Below are positions 1 through 7,672 of a DNA stretch of 52,276 nucleotides, in pieces. The notes under the pieces were generated by a model. The model worked only from the letters and a program-made list of their open reading frames with translations, was not told where the DNA came from and ran no database searches. Made by a program: the position numbers and the translations under genes. Every line of letters begins with the position of its first letter. Position 1 is the stretch's first letter. Source of the DNA: CAWIHA01 sp963835855 (GTDB lineage Bacteria; Acidobacteriota; Terriglobia; Bryobacterales; Bryobacteraceae). The DNA is taken from positions 1-52,276 of the forward strand of contig CAWIHA010000019.1 in NCBI GenBank assembly GCA_963835855.1, read 5' to 3'.

Positions 1-168
1 CTCATCAATACCTTGTCTAATTTTCTCGATAAGGGAATCTCCAATCCTGAGTTCTGCTTCGTCTATCCAAATGCGTGCGCCGGCGTGTTGAAGATCGGTA
101 GCAAGTCTCCGCGCGAACTTCTTATCTAGCTTATTGTGACTTATGAAGATTCCGGGTTTTGGTATCAT
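1..168 (-). CDS. TIR-domain protein, N-terminal 56 residues (runs off left edge)
   Basis: The first 56 codons of a leftward gene are open to the window edge. They match the start of a TIR domain: a beta-strand IFISH at residues 7-11, a Lys/Arg-rich helix (KKFARRLATDL), then the second strand and turn ARIWIDEAEL followed by GDSLIEKI. This layout is typical of bacterial TIR effectors, many of which hydrolyse NAD+ in anti-phage defence. The catalytic glutamate of the family lies further into the domain, so it is outside the window and activity cannot be judged. The ATG overlaps the stop of the preceding secreted-protein ORF (ATGA, 165-168), so translation may be coupled. Partner genes that would name a defence system (Thoeris, SIR2-like, CBASS) would lie to the left. 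Confidence 0.8.
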   Translation of the reverse strand, partial: MIPKPGIFISHNKLDKKFARRLATDLQHAGARIWIDEAELRIGDSLIEKIRQGIDE

Positions 169-458
169 TCTGGATAACCTTTTATTTGGGCCTGAAGAAG
201 CTGTGAATAAAGTTCGTGGTTCTCACGGTCGAGGAAATCTAGCAATGCCGTTCGTACTGTTGGGTTCTGGAGGTTGGCCGGATTGGACCGAAGCTGCTCA
301 AATGCGTCCACTCTTTCTGACTCATCGGTGGAGTGAAGACTCTCAAGCAATTCCGGTAGATTTGGCTTCTGAGTTGGCTGCTGTCCCCAGCTTGCTGTGG
401 CTATGCCACAGGCCACAGCGAGAAAGGCTCCTGCTAATCTAAGTTTTGTCGTGATCAT
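165..458 (-). CDS. Small secreted protein with HEAT-like segment, possibly truncated
   Basis: 97 codons from an ATG at 458, preceded by a good Shine-Dalgarno (GGAGGT, complement of 462-467) five bases upstream; an in-frame start 18 bases earlier lacks one. The N-terminus is a clear signal peptide (Lys/Arg, then a hydrophobic core ending near ATASWGQ). The mature part has a helical segment with LLESLHSTDESERVDAFEQL, which resembles a single HEAT-type repeat. HEAT proteins usually have several repeats, so one and a half suggests that the 3' end was lost when the downstream TIR gene arrived. Function unknown. The stop overlaps the TIR start by four bases. Confidence 0.6.
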   Translation of the reverse strand: MITTKLRLAGAFLAVACGIATASWGQQPTQKPNLPELLESLHSTDESERVDAFEQLRSNPANLQNPTVRTALLDFLDRENHELYSQLLQAQIKGYPE

Positions 459-565
459 TGTACCTCCATTGCCCAATCAGGTCTCGGACACGGCTTTTTC
501 CATTGGCTGTGAACGTGGTTGTAAGTTTTCTGAATTCTATACGGCTCGTCACAAGCTAACGGGGC

Positions 566-1110
566 TCATGCCGCGGCGCGTATACTTGCCCACGTGCTGG
601 TCGTACTCTCCATATCTGCCGCATCGCCAGCTTCATCGTACCCGTTAGACATGTAGGGGTACCGTTCACCACCATCGGGAACTGAAGTTGCCACGGTTGG
701 CCCCCCGTTAAGGGGTCCATATCCACAATACTCATGGGTGTTGAAGTGGCAGCATTGAACTCCCATTACGATCAATCTGCCAAATCCATCGGGTACACTG
801 GTCCCAGCGTACGGCAAGGGCAGGGTGGTTTGCCACAGCTGTTGGCCATCCCAGGTCGAAGCTTGCACGAGCGTTTGCGTGCCGTCACTACTCTTCTGAT
901 CTGCGTCATGTGAAAGCATACCCTTCGGCGGCGCTGCTTCCGCCATATCGGCGCGGGCAATGTGTTTTCCCTCAACACTTGTCCATCCGCAGTGACAGTC
1001 TGCACCGAATAAGCACAGCGGCTATCTATCTAAACCACAATTTCCTTTTTGGCCTCGCGGCCGACATCAGCATACCACAAGGGGTGTGTCTTGGAGCCGC
1101 CGAGGCTCAT
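566..1110 (-). pseudogene. Decayed gene, unknown product
   Basis: Two leftward frames together read as one degraded protein. Upstream, residues such as SLGGSKTHPLWYADVGREA run into a TAG (complement of 1030-1032) and continue in the same frame as SVQTVTADGQVLRENTLPA. A one-base shift near 945 then moves the reading to KGMLSHDADQKSSDGTQTL and on to 566. The text reads like natural protein across both lesions, and neither frame has a convincing start. Family not recognised. This is a remnant in an accessory region; a nonsense change plus an indel fits neutral decay, although the window also has likely sequencing errors elsewhere. Confidence 0.5.
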
Positions 1111-1270
1111 TTTCTTCACCTGAATGCGTGCCCTACGGTCCCGAGAGGCTCGTCCTGCTTCTCCCGAGGACCCCGTGGCCAGCAACTGCGGCCCTTTGGC
1201 CTGATTCCACCGACACCTTCCCGTCCTCTACCTCCTCGTTGGCCGATTTCCCTGCTACCACACCCTTTAC

Positions 1271-1764
1271 CTACCCCGCTCGCACTGGCAGCGCCGCGAT
1301 CCGCCACGCCATGCCCCCAAACAGCCGCCGTGTAAGTAACTCTCGGCCAGCAGGAGCCAGTAATAGCGGGCATGTTTCACCAACCGCCCGCCCGTCTTCA
1401 CGAGCCTCTGCTGCAAGCTCGTCAACGACCAGTTCTCGATCCGCTTCGGCAGCACGAGCCTCCGCCACAGATTTCCCAGGTTGTAGGCGAGCACGCTCAG
1501 CCACAGCCGTACCTAGTTGGACCGGAACCGATGGCAGCTCAGCCGCGTCATCTTCACCGCCTGCTTGCCTTCTTTGATCCACTGCTCCGCCGTTCCCCGC
1601 TTGTTGTAGAACCGCACCACCGCCCGGCTGTCCGTTTCCAGGTTGGTGACGATGAATCCCACGCGAGGAAACAACTCCCCGAAATGAAACTCCACCTTGG
1701 CTACCACACGCCGCGCTGTATTCCAACTCGCTGCCTGGTACAGGAAACTCTTGTACCAAACCAC
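1271..1764 (-). pseudogene. IS1380-family transposase, 3' remnant with stop and frameshift
   Basis: The C-terminal third of an IS1380-type (DDE) transposase. Recognisable stretches are VWYKSFLYQAASW, FPRVGFIVTNLETDSRAVV, FYNKRGTAEQWIKEGKQAVK and, after a premature TAG at 1513-1515, VRLWLSVLAYNLGNLWRRL and SLQQRLVKTGGRLVKHARY. The frame then slips near 1340 and ends as LTRRLFGGMAWRIAALPVRAG, the usual family C-terminus. The N-terminal half and the first catalytic aspartates are absent, since sequence upstream of 1764 no longer matches, and no inverted repeats were identified. It is a dead fragment sitting where the next phage gene, perhaps the large terminase, would be expected after the small cassette at 1983-3153. 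Confidence 0.8.
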
Positions 1765-1982
1765 CGGCTTTTGGCTTCGGCGTCCACCGGACGGGTCAAG
1801 CGGGCGTTATCTATCAATATCGGTAGGTATTTCAGGCCCCGGCCCTTGAGGGGTTGCGCTCGAAGGCCACCTTGCGGCCGCGGCCTGGGGTTTTGGCGGC
1901 GCCTCTTCAAACGGTGCGCCCTCCACCGCCAGGAGGGCCGGCGCCGTTCGCGGATACGAATACGCCGCGCGGCGGGCTGGCG

Positions 1983-2291
1983 CTAAGAAGCGACTGGTCT
2001 GACGAACGTGCCGCCTCGTTCCTCCGTCGGCCCATTCAGGAAACAACGTAGCAACTCAACCATGTGCCCGCCGCCCGTCTCTTGCGCGGCCACGGATTGG
2101 CGGATCAGTTGCAATTGCGCGGCCTGCCAGGAACTGAGATCCGATCCGCCGCAGGCGCCCTCGAACAGGCTCAGCAGCAAGTCGCCCCGGCCGCACAGTT
2201 TCCGCGTGCTGCCATCGGCGAAGTAAAGGATCAATGGGTCCGTAATCATTCTGGCTTCCAGCGCCCGGATACGTTTCTCAAGGTTCATCAT
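1983..2291 (-). CDS. Phage-like small coiled-coil protein
   Basis: 102 codons. The ATG-ATG start follows a strong AGGAGG Shine-Dalgarno. The N-terminus is an amphipathic coiled coil (LEKRIRALEARM), then a short beta region (LILYFADGSTRKL) and a helical C-terminus. No catalytic motif. The coiled-coil opening resembles the starts of the two genes immediately upstream in the cassette. Such proteins are found near small-terminase genes in phage-like elements, but no function can be given. The last residues are followed directly by IS1380-disrupted sequence. Confidence 0.65.
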   Translation of the reverse strand: MMNLEKRIRALEARMITDPLILYFADGSTRKLCGRGDLLLSLFEGACGGSDLSSWQAAQLQLIRQSVAAQETGGGHMVELLRCFLNGPTEERGGTFVRPVAS

Positions 2292-2355
2292 TCCTCCTGT
2301 CCGCAGCGCGTGCTTCGAGCCGTTCCAACCGCCGCGTGAGATTCCTAGCTATCAT
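2278..2355 (-). CDS. 25-residue micro-ORF in phage cassette
   Basis: ATG at 2355 overlaps the last codons of the upstream 100-residue ORF, and the stop at 2278 lies 14 bases inside the next gene. The peptide has the motif LTRRLERLEARAADRR, nearly the same amphipathic opening as its two neighbours (TRRVRRLEQRL and LEKRIRALEARM). That similarity, plus the tight overlap at both ends, is why it is listed despite its size. It could be a leader peptide coupling translation across the junction or a duplicated fragment of a neighbour's N-terminus. No Shine-Dalgarno of its own is obvious. Confidence 0.4.
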   Translation of the reverse strand: MIARNLTRRLERLEARAADRRNDEP

Positions 2356-2647
2356 TTTCGTGATCTCCGGTCCGTGCGCCGGTCTCGCTCGTCACCAACG
2401 TCCCCGCTTCCTCCGCTTTCCAACGTGAACGCATGCGCTGAAGCTCGGCCCGTAGGGTGTCGCCGAAGGACATTCCGTGCCTATATGCGGGTTCCAGAAC
2501 GTCGTCTGGCACGGGTAAGCCAAGCCTTGCGGCGCGGTGACGCCGTATGTCCAGAACGATTTCGCGGGCGCGCCGCGAGGCTTCCGTTTCCACCGGAGCC
2601 AACAATCTCTGTTCAAGCCGCCGCACTCGTCTGGTGATCGCCTTCAT
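2345..2647 (-). CDS. Phage-like helical protein
   Basis: 100 codons from ATG at 2647, which overlaps the stop of the preceding 36-residue ORF by ATGA. The N-terminus is the basic coiled coil TRRVRRLEQRL, followed by a long charged helical region (EASRRAREIVLDIRRHRAARL) and a C-terminal helix rich in Arg and Glu. No membrane segment or known catalytic motif. It is probably an accessory phage packaging or regulatory protein, from its place in the cassette; family not recognised. Confidence 0.6.
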   Translation of the reverse strand: MKAITRRVRRLEQRLLAPVETEASRRAREIVLDIRRHRAARLGLPVPDDVLEPAYRHGMSFGDTLRAELQRMRSRWKAEEAGTLVTSETGARTGDHENDS

Positions 2648-2754
2648 GCCGCACTCCCGGCCCCGAGAATCTCTACCGGAAAGCTGGCCACAAACCGCTC
2701 CAGCGCCTCATCGGACAGGCCGTCGCAAACTCTCCGCGTCAACGTTGCGTTCAT
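2644..2754 (-). CDS. 36-residue small protein
   Basis: Short leftward ORF, ATG at 2754, starting three bases after the stop of the HTH gene and ending in a four-base ATGA overlap with the next gene. The sequence includes LSDEALERFVASF and a short hydrophobic C-terminus. Support is the gap-free tiling with its neighbours and ordinary codon use. No function recognised; a coupled leader or minor structural peptide is possible. Confidence 0.5.
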   Translation of the reverse strand: MNATLTRRVCDGLSDEALERFVASFPVEILGAGSAA

Positions 2755-2757
2755 GGG

Positions 2758-3153
2758 CTAGCGCCCTCCATCCTTATAAGCCTCGGCCGCACGTTCCAAT
2801 TCCGTCACGCGCGCCTCGAGATCCTCGACCTCAATGGCCTTGGCCGCGTGATTGAAGATCGCCTCCGCTGCTCGTACCCGGACGGACGGCGGCGTGCCCG
2901 CATCGATCATCGTCTTCAGCAGCGTGGTGGCCGCCGCCGAGGTTGCCTGCTGGAGCCGCGCGACGGCTTGCCCGAATGCGGCCCGCCGGGCCTCCCGGTA
3001 GGCTGTCTGGAACTCGGGCACCTTCTGCCATCGTAAGAGCGTAGCGGGCCCAATGCCGACGGCGCGGGCGGCCTCTTCTACATTCCGTTGCGTGAGCAGT
3101 GCGGCAACGGCGGCCTCCATCTTGTGAGTGAATTTTGTCCCGTGTCCCCTCAT
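2758..3153 (-). CDS. HTH protein resembling a small terminase subunit
   Basis: 131 codons. Residues 10-50 form a helix-turn-helix of the type in small terminase or transposase DNA-binding domains: repeated short helices with RNVEEAARAVGIGPATLLRW. A long helical region follows, with ALARLQQ-like heptads, a central SVRVRAAEAIFNHAAKA helix and a C-terminal coiled coil (VEDLEARVTELERAAEA). This matches small terminase proteins, which recognise phage DNA for packaging. It is the first gene of a five-gene overlapping cassette reading left. No large terminase follows, because an IS1380 remnant occupies that place. It could instead be a regulatory HTH protein. Confidence 0.6.
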   Translation of the reverse strand: MRGHGTKFTHKMEAAVAALLTQRNVEEAARAVGIGPATLLRWQKVPEFQTAYREARRAAFGQAVARLQQATSAAATTLLKTMIDAGTPPSVRVRAAEAIFNHAAKAIEVEDLEARVTELERAAEAYKDGGR

Positions 3154-3306
3154 CTGTTTTCACCTGCGATTATCTGGCCGGCCTGGGCGAACCATCGCCA
3201 ACTGTTCGCCAGGTCGAATTCCTGAAGAATTCGCTTGCTTTCGGCGGCGTTCGGAGTGATGGATGTCCTGACCGCGGTGATTACCGCAAAAGGAGATTAC
3301 ACGAGA

Positions 3307-3752
3307 ATGACCACCGAGAACGCAGAAACCAGCAGGACCGACACAACCGCCGCCGTTGCGGAACCGGGCGCCAGCGTCGCGCCCGAGAAGGCCTCCTCGA
3401 AGAAGGCTGCCAGCACGAAGAAGGGTGCGCCCAAAAGCCGGAAAAGCGCCAAGGGCGACAAGCCCAAGGCCACCGCGACAGCCAAGCCCAAGAAGCCCAA
3501 GAAGGCCAAAGCGCCCAAGAAAACCACGAAGCCGAAGGCGGAGCGCGTGCCCGCGAAGGCAGCAAGACGGCCCAGGTCGTTGCGATGCTCCAGCGCAAGA
3601 ACGGCGCCACGCTGGAGGAGATCATGGACAAGATGGGCTGGCAGAAGCACACCGTCCGCGGCTTTATGGCCGGCGCGATGAAGAAGGCCGGATACACCGT
3701 CGAGTCCTTCAAGTCCGACCAGGGCGAGCGCACCTACCGCATCAACCAGTAG
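3307..3752 (+). CDS. DUF3489-domain protein, disrupted by one-base frameshift
   Basis: The ATG at 3307 follows an AAAGGAGA Shine-Dalgarno. The first 80 or so residues are an Ala/Lys/Pro-rich, low-complexity, histone-like tail. The C-terminal part is a clear DUF3489 domain (SKTAQVVAMLQRKNGATLEE, GWQKHTVRGFMAGAMKKAGY, GERTYRINQ), a winged-helix-like fold probably binding DNA. The two parts lie in different frames: between about 3541 and 3565 one base is missing (446 bp, one short of a multiple of three). Either a real mutation or a sequencing error. It is the only rightward gene of the accessory block and is divergent from the HTH cassette; a hairpin terminator follows. Confidence 0.75.
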
Positions 3753-3777
3753 CCTCAACGCGCCTCCCTCCCTTCCT

Positions 3778-3808
3778 GCCCGCCCGGCTCCGGCCGCGGC
3801 GGGCTTTT
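3778..3808 (+). terminator. Rho-independent terminator after DUF3489 gene
   Basis: Perfect seven-base stem GCCCGCC (3778-3784) and GGCGGGC (3798-3804), 13-base loop, followed by TTTT (3805-3808). It lies 26 bases after the stop at 3752, in the right orientation. Confidence 0.75.
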
Positions 3809-3844
3809 CTGCTCCTGGCCCCGGTTCCCGCCCCGCTGCCCAGG

Positions 3845-4054
3845 TCACGGCAGCTTGGGCCGATACGCCAAGCCGTCGCCGCGGGAACGAACGTGGGCCA
3901 AACGTGGCGCAACGGGGGCCAAACCTCGGCTGGCTCGCAGCAACCGTAGCTCTTCGGACCAGTCCGCGAGCGCCACGCACAACCCCTGCAGATCCGGCTG
4001 CAAGGCCCGAATGGACGCTTCGATGGCCGCGATCTCCTGACGGCAATGAACCAT
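3845..4054 (-). CDS. 69-residue phage-like helical protein
   Basis: ATG at 4054 directly abuts the stop of the upstream ParB-methyltransferase gene (4055-4057), which suggests translational coupling. Residues 7-38 form an amphipathic helix pair (IAAIEASIRALQPDLQGL then CVALADWSEELRLL). The C-terminus is basic and less structured. No known function; co-occurrence with the methyltransferase suggests an accessory protein of the same element. Confidence 0.55.
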   Translation of the reverse strand: MVHCRQEIAAIEASIRALQPDLQGLCVALADWSEELRLLRASRGLAPVAPRLAHVRSRGDGLAYRPKLP

Positions 4055-5377
4055 TCATGCGGCCTCCTTCCGGCGTTCGTGCGCGACCTCGTCGAACGTG
4101 CGCCCGTCGCCGTCGAGCGTGGCCTTTTTGCCGCTGAGGGTCTGCCATCGCTGCACGATGACATCCACGTACTTCGGATCGAGTTCGATACCACAGCAGA
4201 CACGCTCGGTCAGTTCCGCAGCGGCCAGCGTCGTTCCGCTTCCCAGGAACGGCTCGTAGACCAACTCGCCGCGCTTCAGGTGGTTCAAGATTGGGCGCCG
4301 CATCAAATCAACGGGCTTCTGCGTGGGGTGGTCGAACTTCTCCTCGTCCGAGCCGCCCATGATGAACTTCGGCGACGGCGAAGCCCAGATGGTCGAGTTC
4401 TCGCCGGCCTTTCCGTACCAGGGAGCATTCTTCTTCCGGACAAACCAAGCAGGCTCATGTTGAAACCAGTAGAGCGTTCGCGTAAGAACCGTTCGGCCTT
4501 TATCCCAGATGATTTGTTGATGATGAACAAAGCCGATGCGCAGCAATCCATCGAGTACTTCGCGGGTGAACTTCGATGCATGCCAGACGTAGGCAATCTG
4601 CAGGCTCGGCACGAGTTCGAACGCCTCGGACCAATCCGCCCGGGTGTCACCCGAGATGGTCGTTTCGGTATGCCCCTCGGTCCGGTGCTTCATGTAGCTG
4701 GCTTCTGCGGGCCCGCAGCCGTTGAGCCCGGCGCGGTCGCGCCACTCGGAATCGAGTTCAATTCCGTACGGCGGGTCGGTGACCATGAGGATCGGCTTTC
4801 GCTCGCCCAGAAGCCGAGCGACATCCTCCGCCCGAGTCGCGTCCCCGCACAGAACGCGGTGCTTGCCGCAGAGCCACAGGTCGCCAACGCGGGAAGCCGG
4901 ATTCTCCGGGACCGGAGGAGTGGCATTCGCCCGTTCCTCATCCGGGATCGCCAACAAGCCATCGATCTCACCCGGATCGAAGCCAGTCAAGCTGAGGTCG
5001 AAATCCGCCGCGTTCAGTTCCTGCAGTTCCAAAGCGAGCAACTCCTCGTCCCATGCGGCCCAAGAGACAGAACGATTTACCATCAACCGGAAGGCTTTCA
5101 CCTGCGCCTCGCTCCACTCGTCGCAGAGAATTACGGGAATACTACTCGTGTCGCCGCCGGGCCACGATCCGAGCTTGCGCGCTGCCTTCAATCGCAAATG
5201 TCCGTCCACGACGGTTCCGTCGCTGCGGGCGAGCACGGGGATTTTGAACCCGAACTCGCGGATGCTGCTGCACATCCGGTCCACCGCGGCGTCGTTCTTC
5301 CGCGGGTTGCGGGCGTAGAGAACAAAGCGGTCTATAGACCAGAACTGAATTTGTAATGGTTGCGATAACTCTTGCAT
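4055..5377 (-). CDS. ParB-like domain fused to DNA methyltransferase
   Basis: 440 codons, ATG at 5377 behind a GGAGGTG Shine-Dalgarno; the open frame runs further upstream to 5590 but through the repeat region, so the internal start is preferred. Residues 10-110 are a ParB/Srx-type domain (YARNPRKND, VPVLARSDGTVVDGHLRL-like text). The rest is an N4/N6 amino-methyltransferase: catalytic DPPYGIEL near residue 200, and the AdoMet-binding EPFLGSGTT near residue 375. Motif IV before motif I marks the beta class. Such fusions are common in prophages and modify host or phage DNA. No cognate restriction enzyme is seen nearby, so it is probably solitary. The target sequence is not inferable. Confidence 0.9.
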   Translation of the reverse strand: MQELSQPLQIQFWSIDRFVLYARNPRKNDAAVDRMCSSIREFGFKIPVLARSDGTVVDGHLRLKAARKLGSWPGGDTSSIPVILCDEWSEAQVKAFRLMVNRSVSWAAWDEELLALELQELNAADFDLSLTGFDPGEIDGLLAIPDEERANATPPVPENPASRVGDLWLCGKHRVLCGDATRAEDVARLLGERKPILMVTDPPYGIELDSEWRDRAGLNGCGPAEASYMKHRTEGHTETTISGDTRADWSEAFELVPSLQIAYVWHASKFTREVLDGLLRIGFVHHQQIIWDKGRTVLTRTLYWFQHEPAWFVRKKNAPWYGKAGENSTIWASPSPKFIMGGSDEEKFDHPTQKPVDLMRRPILNHLKRGELVYEPFLGSGTTLAAAELTERVCCGIELDPKYVDVIVQRWQTLSGKKATLDGDGRTFDEVAHERRKEAA

Positions 5378-5489
5378 TCGAACACCTCCCAACACGCACT
5401 CCAAGTCTGGGGCGATTTCTCGCGTCGCCAGACACACTCCCAAGCCGAGCGACCCGTGCCAGCGAGCCGACAGGCAGCCGGGACGCAAA

Positions 5490-5687
5490 ATGTCCGGATG
5501 TCCGGTATATCCGCGATGTCCGAAATGTCCACAGCGGGGTCTGCTGACATAGCTGCTTTCCCGCCTGCCGGACCTAACCTCTTGCCACATCGTGAGTTAT
5601 GCAAACGGACATTTCGGACGTTATGGACATATTGGACATTAAGGACATCAGACATAGTAATTGGACATTTTTTGCTGCTTCGGACAT
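5490..5687 (+). repeat. Phased ATGTCC / GGACAT hexamer array in two opposed blocks
   Basis: Four ATGTCC copies (5490, 5498, 5516, 5525) face six GGACAT copies (5607, 5625, 5634, 5643, 5663, 5682), plus near copies GGACGT at 5616 and AGACAT at 5650. In the second block, starts at 5607, 5616, 5625, 5634 and 5643 are exactly nine bases apart. GGACAT is the complement of ATGTCC, so the blocks are inverted. Chance expectation for one hexamer on both strands in 198 bases is about 0.1. It fills the gap between the RepA-like and ParB-methyltransferase genes and could be an iteron, operator or centromere-like site. Confidence 0.8.
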
Positions 5688-5701
5688 CCGTCAGAGGTAC
5701 T

Positions 5702-6754
5702 TCATTTCGCCGCCGCCCCTGCGATGCGCGCCGCAGCATCGACAATTTGTCCGGCCAGGACGTATCGACCCCGTTCGAACTCATTGACGGCACCGACGTG
5801 TTCCCACTGAGTCAGGATTCGCCGCGCCTGCCTGTCGGTCAGCCCGAACGCCTCGCCCGCCTCCTTCGGCGTAAAGGGCAACCCGCGGTGCTTGCCGACG
5901 ATCACGCTCAGACGCTCCCAGTGCTCCGCGGCCGGCCCGTCGATGACCTGGAAAAGGCGCCGGTCCGCTCCACGAGCGTAGACGAACTGGAATGCGTCCA
6001 CGTCTCGGCCATCGACGCGCACAAGCCGCTCGGTATCCTGAAGCTTCTCAACCACCATGCGACCGTCAGACCCTGCGCTCATCGCAAAACTTCCGGCCAC
6101 CGCGTCAAAGGGGTCCGCCTGTCTCGTCTTACTCTGGTGATGGATCAGGGTCGTGCATGCGCCGGTTTCTGCTGCCAGTTCCGACAGCCGTCGCATGTCG
6201 TCGTATTCTGCTTTCACGAAGTCGCAACTCTTGGTCCGTGGCGTCCGAATTGTGGTATACGAGTCAACCACGATGAGCACCGGCCGGAATTGCGCGGCCG
6301 CCTTCTGCAGATTGATAATGCCGTCCGGGTATAGATGCTGACGCAACACGCACAAGTGGAAATCTTCGGCGGCCACGTCTTCGCTAACGACCCGCCAGCT
6401 CTCCGCGAACCGGTCCACGTTTGCATCGTCCGCGAGCCAGTAAAGTACCGGCCCCCGAATCACGCTGTACTGGCCCAGGGCGAGCCGGCCCGTACTGACG
6501 GCGTGGCAGAATTCAACCATCAACGTGGTCTTGCCGCTCTTTGATTTCGATGCGATGACGGTCAAAGCTCCAGCGGGAAGAATCTTGTCAACGACCATTT
6601 GCTTGTTCCGCGGCTTCATCTGTGTGAGTTCCGCACCTCCGATCCAGACAAACGGTTCAGGTCCCACCACGGAACCGTGGTTGTCATAGTTGCCATCAAT
6701 ACTCTCCCGAGCAAACGCGTCAATCTCTAGCTCAGCAACGATTTCACGTTTCAT
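5702..6754 (-). CDS. RepA-like RecA-fold ATPase (replicative helicase type)
   Basis: 350 codons. The P-loop reads SKSKSGKTTLMVEF with the key lysine at residue 75; Walker B is VLIVVDSY near residue 160. A C-terminal winged-helix region (FTPKEAGEAFGLTDRQARRIL) follows. This is the AAA_25/RepA family used by plasmids and phages as replication helicases or loaders. Its ATG overlaps the stop of the primase gene (ATGA, 6751-6754), so the two are co-translated. A phased hexamer array lies just downstream. Confidence 0.85.
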   Translation of the reverse strand: MKREIVAELEIDAFARESIDGNYDNHGSVVGPEPFVWIGGAELTQMKPRNKQMVVDKILPAGALTVIASKSKSGKTTLMVEFCHAVSTGRLALGQYSVIRGPVLYWLADDANVDRFAESWRVVSEDVAAEDFHLCVLRQHLYPDGIINLQKAAAQFRPVLIVVDSYTTIRTPRTKSCDFVKAEYDDMRRLSELAAETGACTTLIHHQSKTRQADPFDAVAGSFAMSAGSDGRMVVEKLQDTERLVRVDGRDVDAFQFVYARGADRRLFQVIDGPAAEHWERLSVIVGKHRGLPFTPKEAGEAFGLTDRQARRILTQWEHVGAVNEFERGRYVLAGQIVDAAARIAGAAAK

Positions 6755-7473
6755 CGGGATACCCCTTCGCCATCGAGAAGCGCAATCAGTTCCAGTTCGC
6801 TATGGCCGCGCGCGAACCAATCCGTGACGTCCTTCCCAACCTCCAGTTCGAGAATCACCAAGCGTTCAACGTTGCCCAACAGGGCTCGCGCGATGCGGGC
6901 CACGCGTTTGCGACCTGGCGTATCATTGTCCGGAATCAAGATCACTTCACGACCACGAAGCGCCTCGGTGTATTGAGGAAGCCACGGCGCGTTAGCCCCG
7001 CCGGCATTCGTTGTGGCTACGAAGCCATACTCGCGAAGCGTCTCAACGTCCCGCTCTCCCTCGACGCAGAAGACGATTGGTGTCTCTAAGACTTCCCGAA
7101 GTCTGTAGAGGACCTGGCGCTTGCCTTTCCGGTTAGTCCATCCACCAAACCCATCGGGACAGCGCTGAAAGAAGCCCTTCGGCTCCGTTCGGACAACCTG
7201 GTAGAGCATTTGCCCGGCTTCGTCCGTGTAGTTATAGGTTGCGATGATGGCGCGTGCCTGAGGCTTCTGATCTGGCCAGAGTCTCTTCGCTTTAAGAGCG
7301 CCGACAACCGCCTCCTGCGAGCAACCTGCGTGACACTTCACAAGGACTTGGCCATCGTCCGCGTCCTTTAGGCTGAGTGAAGGATTGTGATCATCATGGG
7401 CTGGACAACGCGCCATCCAGCCAGATGGCATTTTGCGCCCATGGAGGTTGCACGCGATTTCTCCGGCATTCAT
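6751..7473 (-). CDS. CHC2 zinc-finger / Toprim DNA primase
   Basis: 240 codons. The zinc-binding module has C23, H26, C47 and C51 (CPAHDD ... CHAGC). The Toprim core has the acidic motifs FCVEGERDVETL and IPDNDTPGR, which bind the catalytic metal for primer synthesis. It is about half the length of bacterial DnaG and lacks a helicase-interaction domain, matching compact plasmid and phage primases. First gene of a co-translated pair with the RepA-like ATPase. A leftward terminator hairpin lies at 7510-7547, so transcription must start between it and 7473. Confidence 0.88.
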   Translation of the reverse strand: MNAGEIACNLHGRKMPSGWMARCPAHDDHNPSLSLKDADDGQVLVKCHAGCSQEAVVGALKAKRLWPDQKPQARAIIATYNYTDEAGQMLYQVVRTEPKGFFQRCPDGFGGWTNRKGKRQVLYRLREVLETPIVFCVEGERDVETLREYGFVATTNAGGANAPWLPQYTEALRGREVILIPDNDTPGRKRVARIARALLGNVERLVILELEVGKDVTDWFARGHSELELIALLDGEGVSR

Positions 7474-7509
7474 AACGTCACCTCGCTGGCAGAGCTGATT
7501 TCATGTCCT

Positions 7510-7547
7510 CTGAAAAAGAAGAAGGCGCCGCTTGGCGCCGGCGCCTT
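7510..7547 (-). terminator. Leftward hairpin terminator between tRNA remnant and primase
   Basis: On the minus strand the stem AAGGCGCC / GGCGCCTT (7540-7547 with 7522-7529) is followed by a T-rich tract (CTTCTTTTT, complement of 7512-7520). It would stop transcripts from the bshC/tRNA side entering the accessory block. The inner loop can also pair, so the exact fold is uncertain. Confidence 0.55.
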
Positions 7548-7672
7548 TCTAGGGTTTGCTAATAATTCCTCGGAACTGTTACCTGCTACGACTCGCTATG
7601 GCGGTTTCATTCAGGTCGGCTTAGGCAGTGAAGAACCAGTCAGACCGACTCAGAAACCGAATCGCGTGATTG

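Noticed and set aside
1807..2046. 79-codon leftward ORF between the cassette and the IS remnant
   Set aside because: Proline/alanine-rich with no motif, and overlaps the end of the previous gene in another frame; may be the broken start of a lost phage gene but cannot be supported.
3297..4148. 283-codon leftward ORF opposite DUF3489
   Set aside because: Mirror of GC-rich lysine/alanine coding; the opposite strand has the recognised domain.
4046..5356. 436-codon rightward ORF
   Set aside because: Antisense to the methyltransferase, whose motifs are unambiguous.
5378..5590. N-terminal extension of the ParB-methyltransferase
   Set aside because: The frame is open, but a strong Shine-Dalgarno precedes ATG 5377 and the extension runs through the hexamer array without family similarity.
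5490..5687. CRISPR array
   Set aside because: The repeated unit is only six bases with three-base gaps; no long repeats, unique spacers or cas genes.
5599..5787. 62-codon rightward ORF rich in DI repeats
   Set aside because: It is produced by the nine-base repeat; no Shine-Dalgarno, and similar open frames exist on the other strand.
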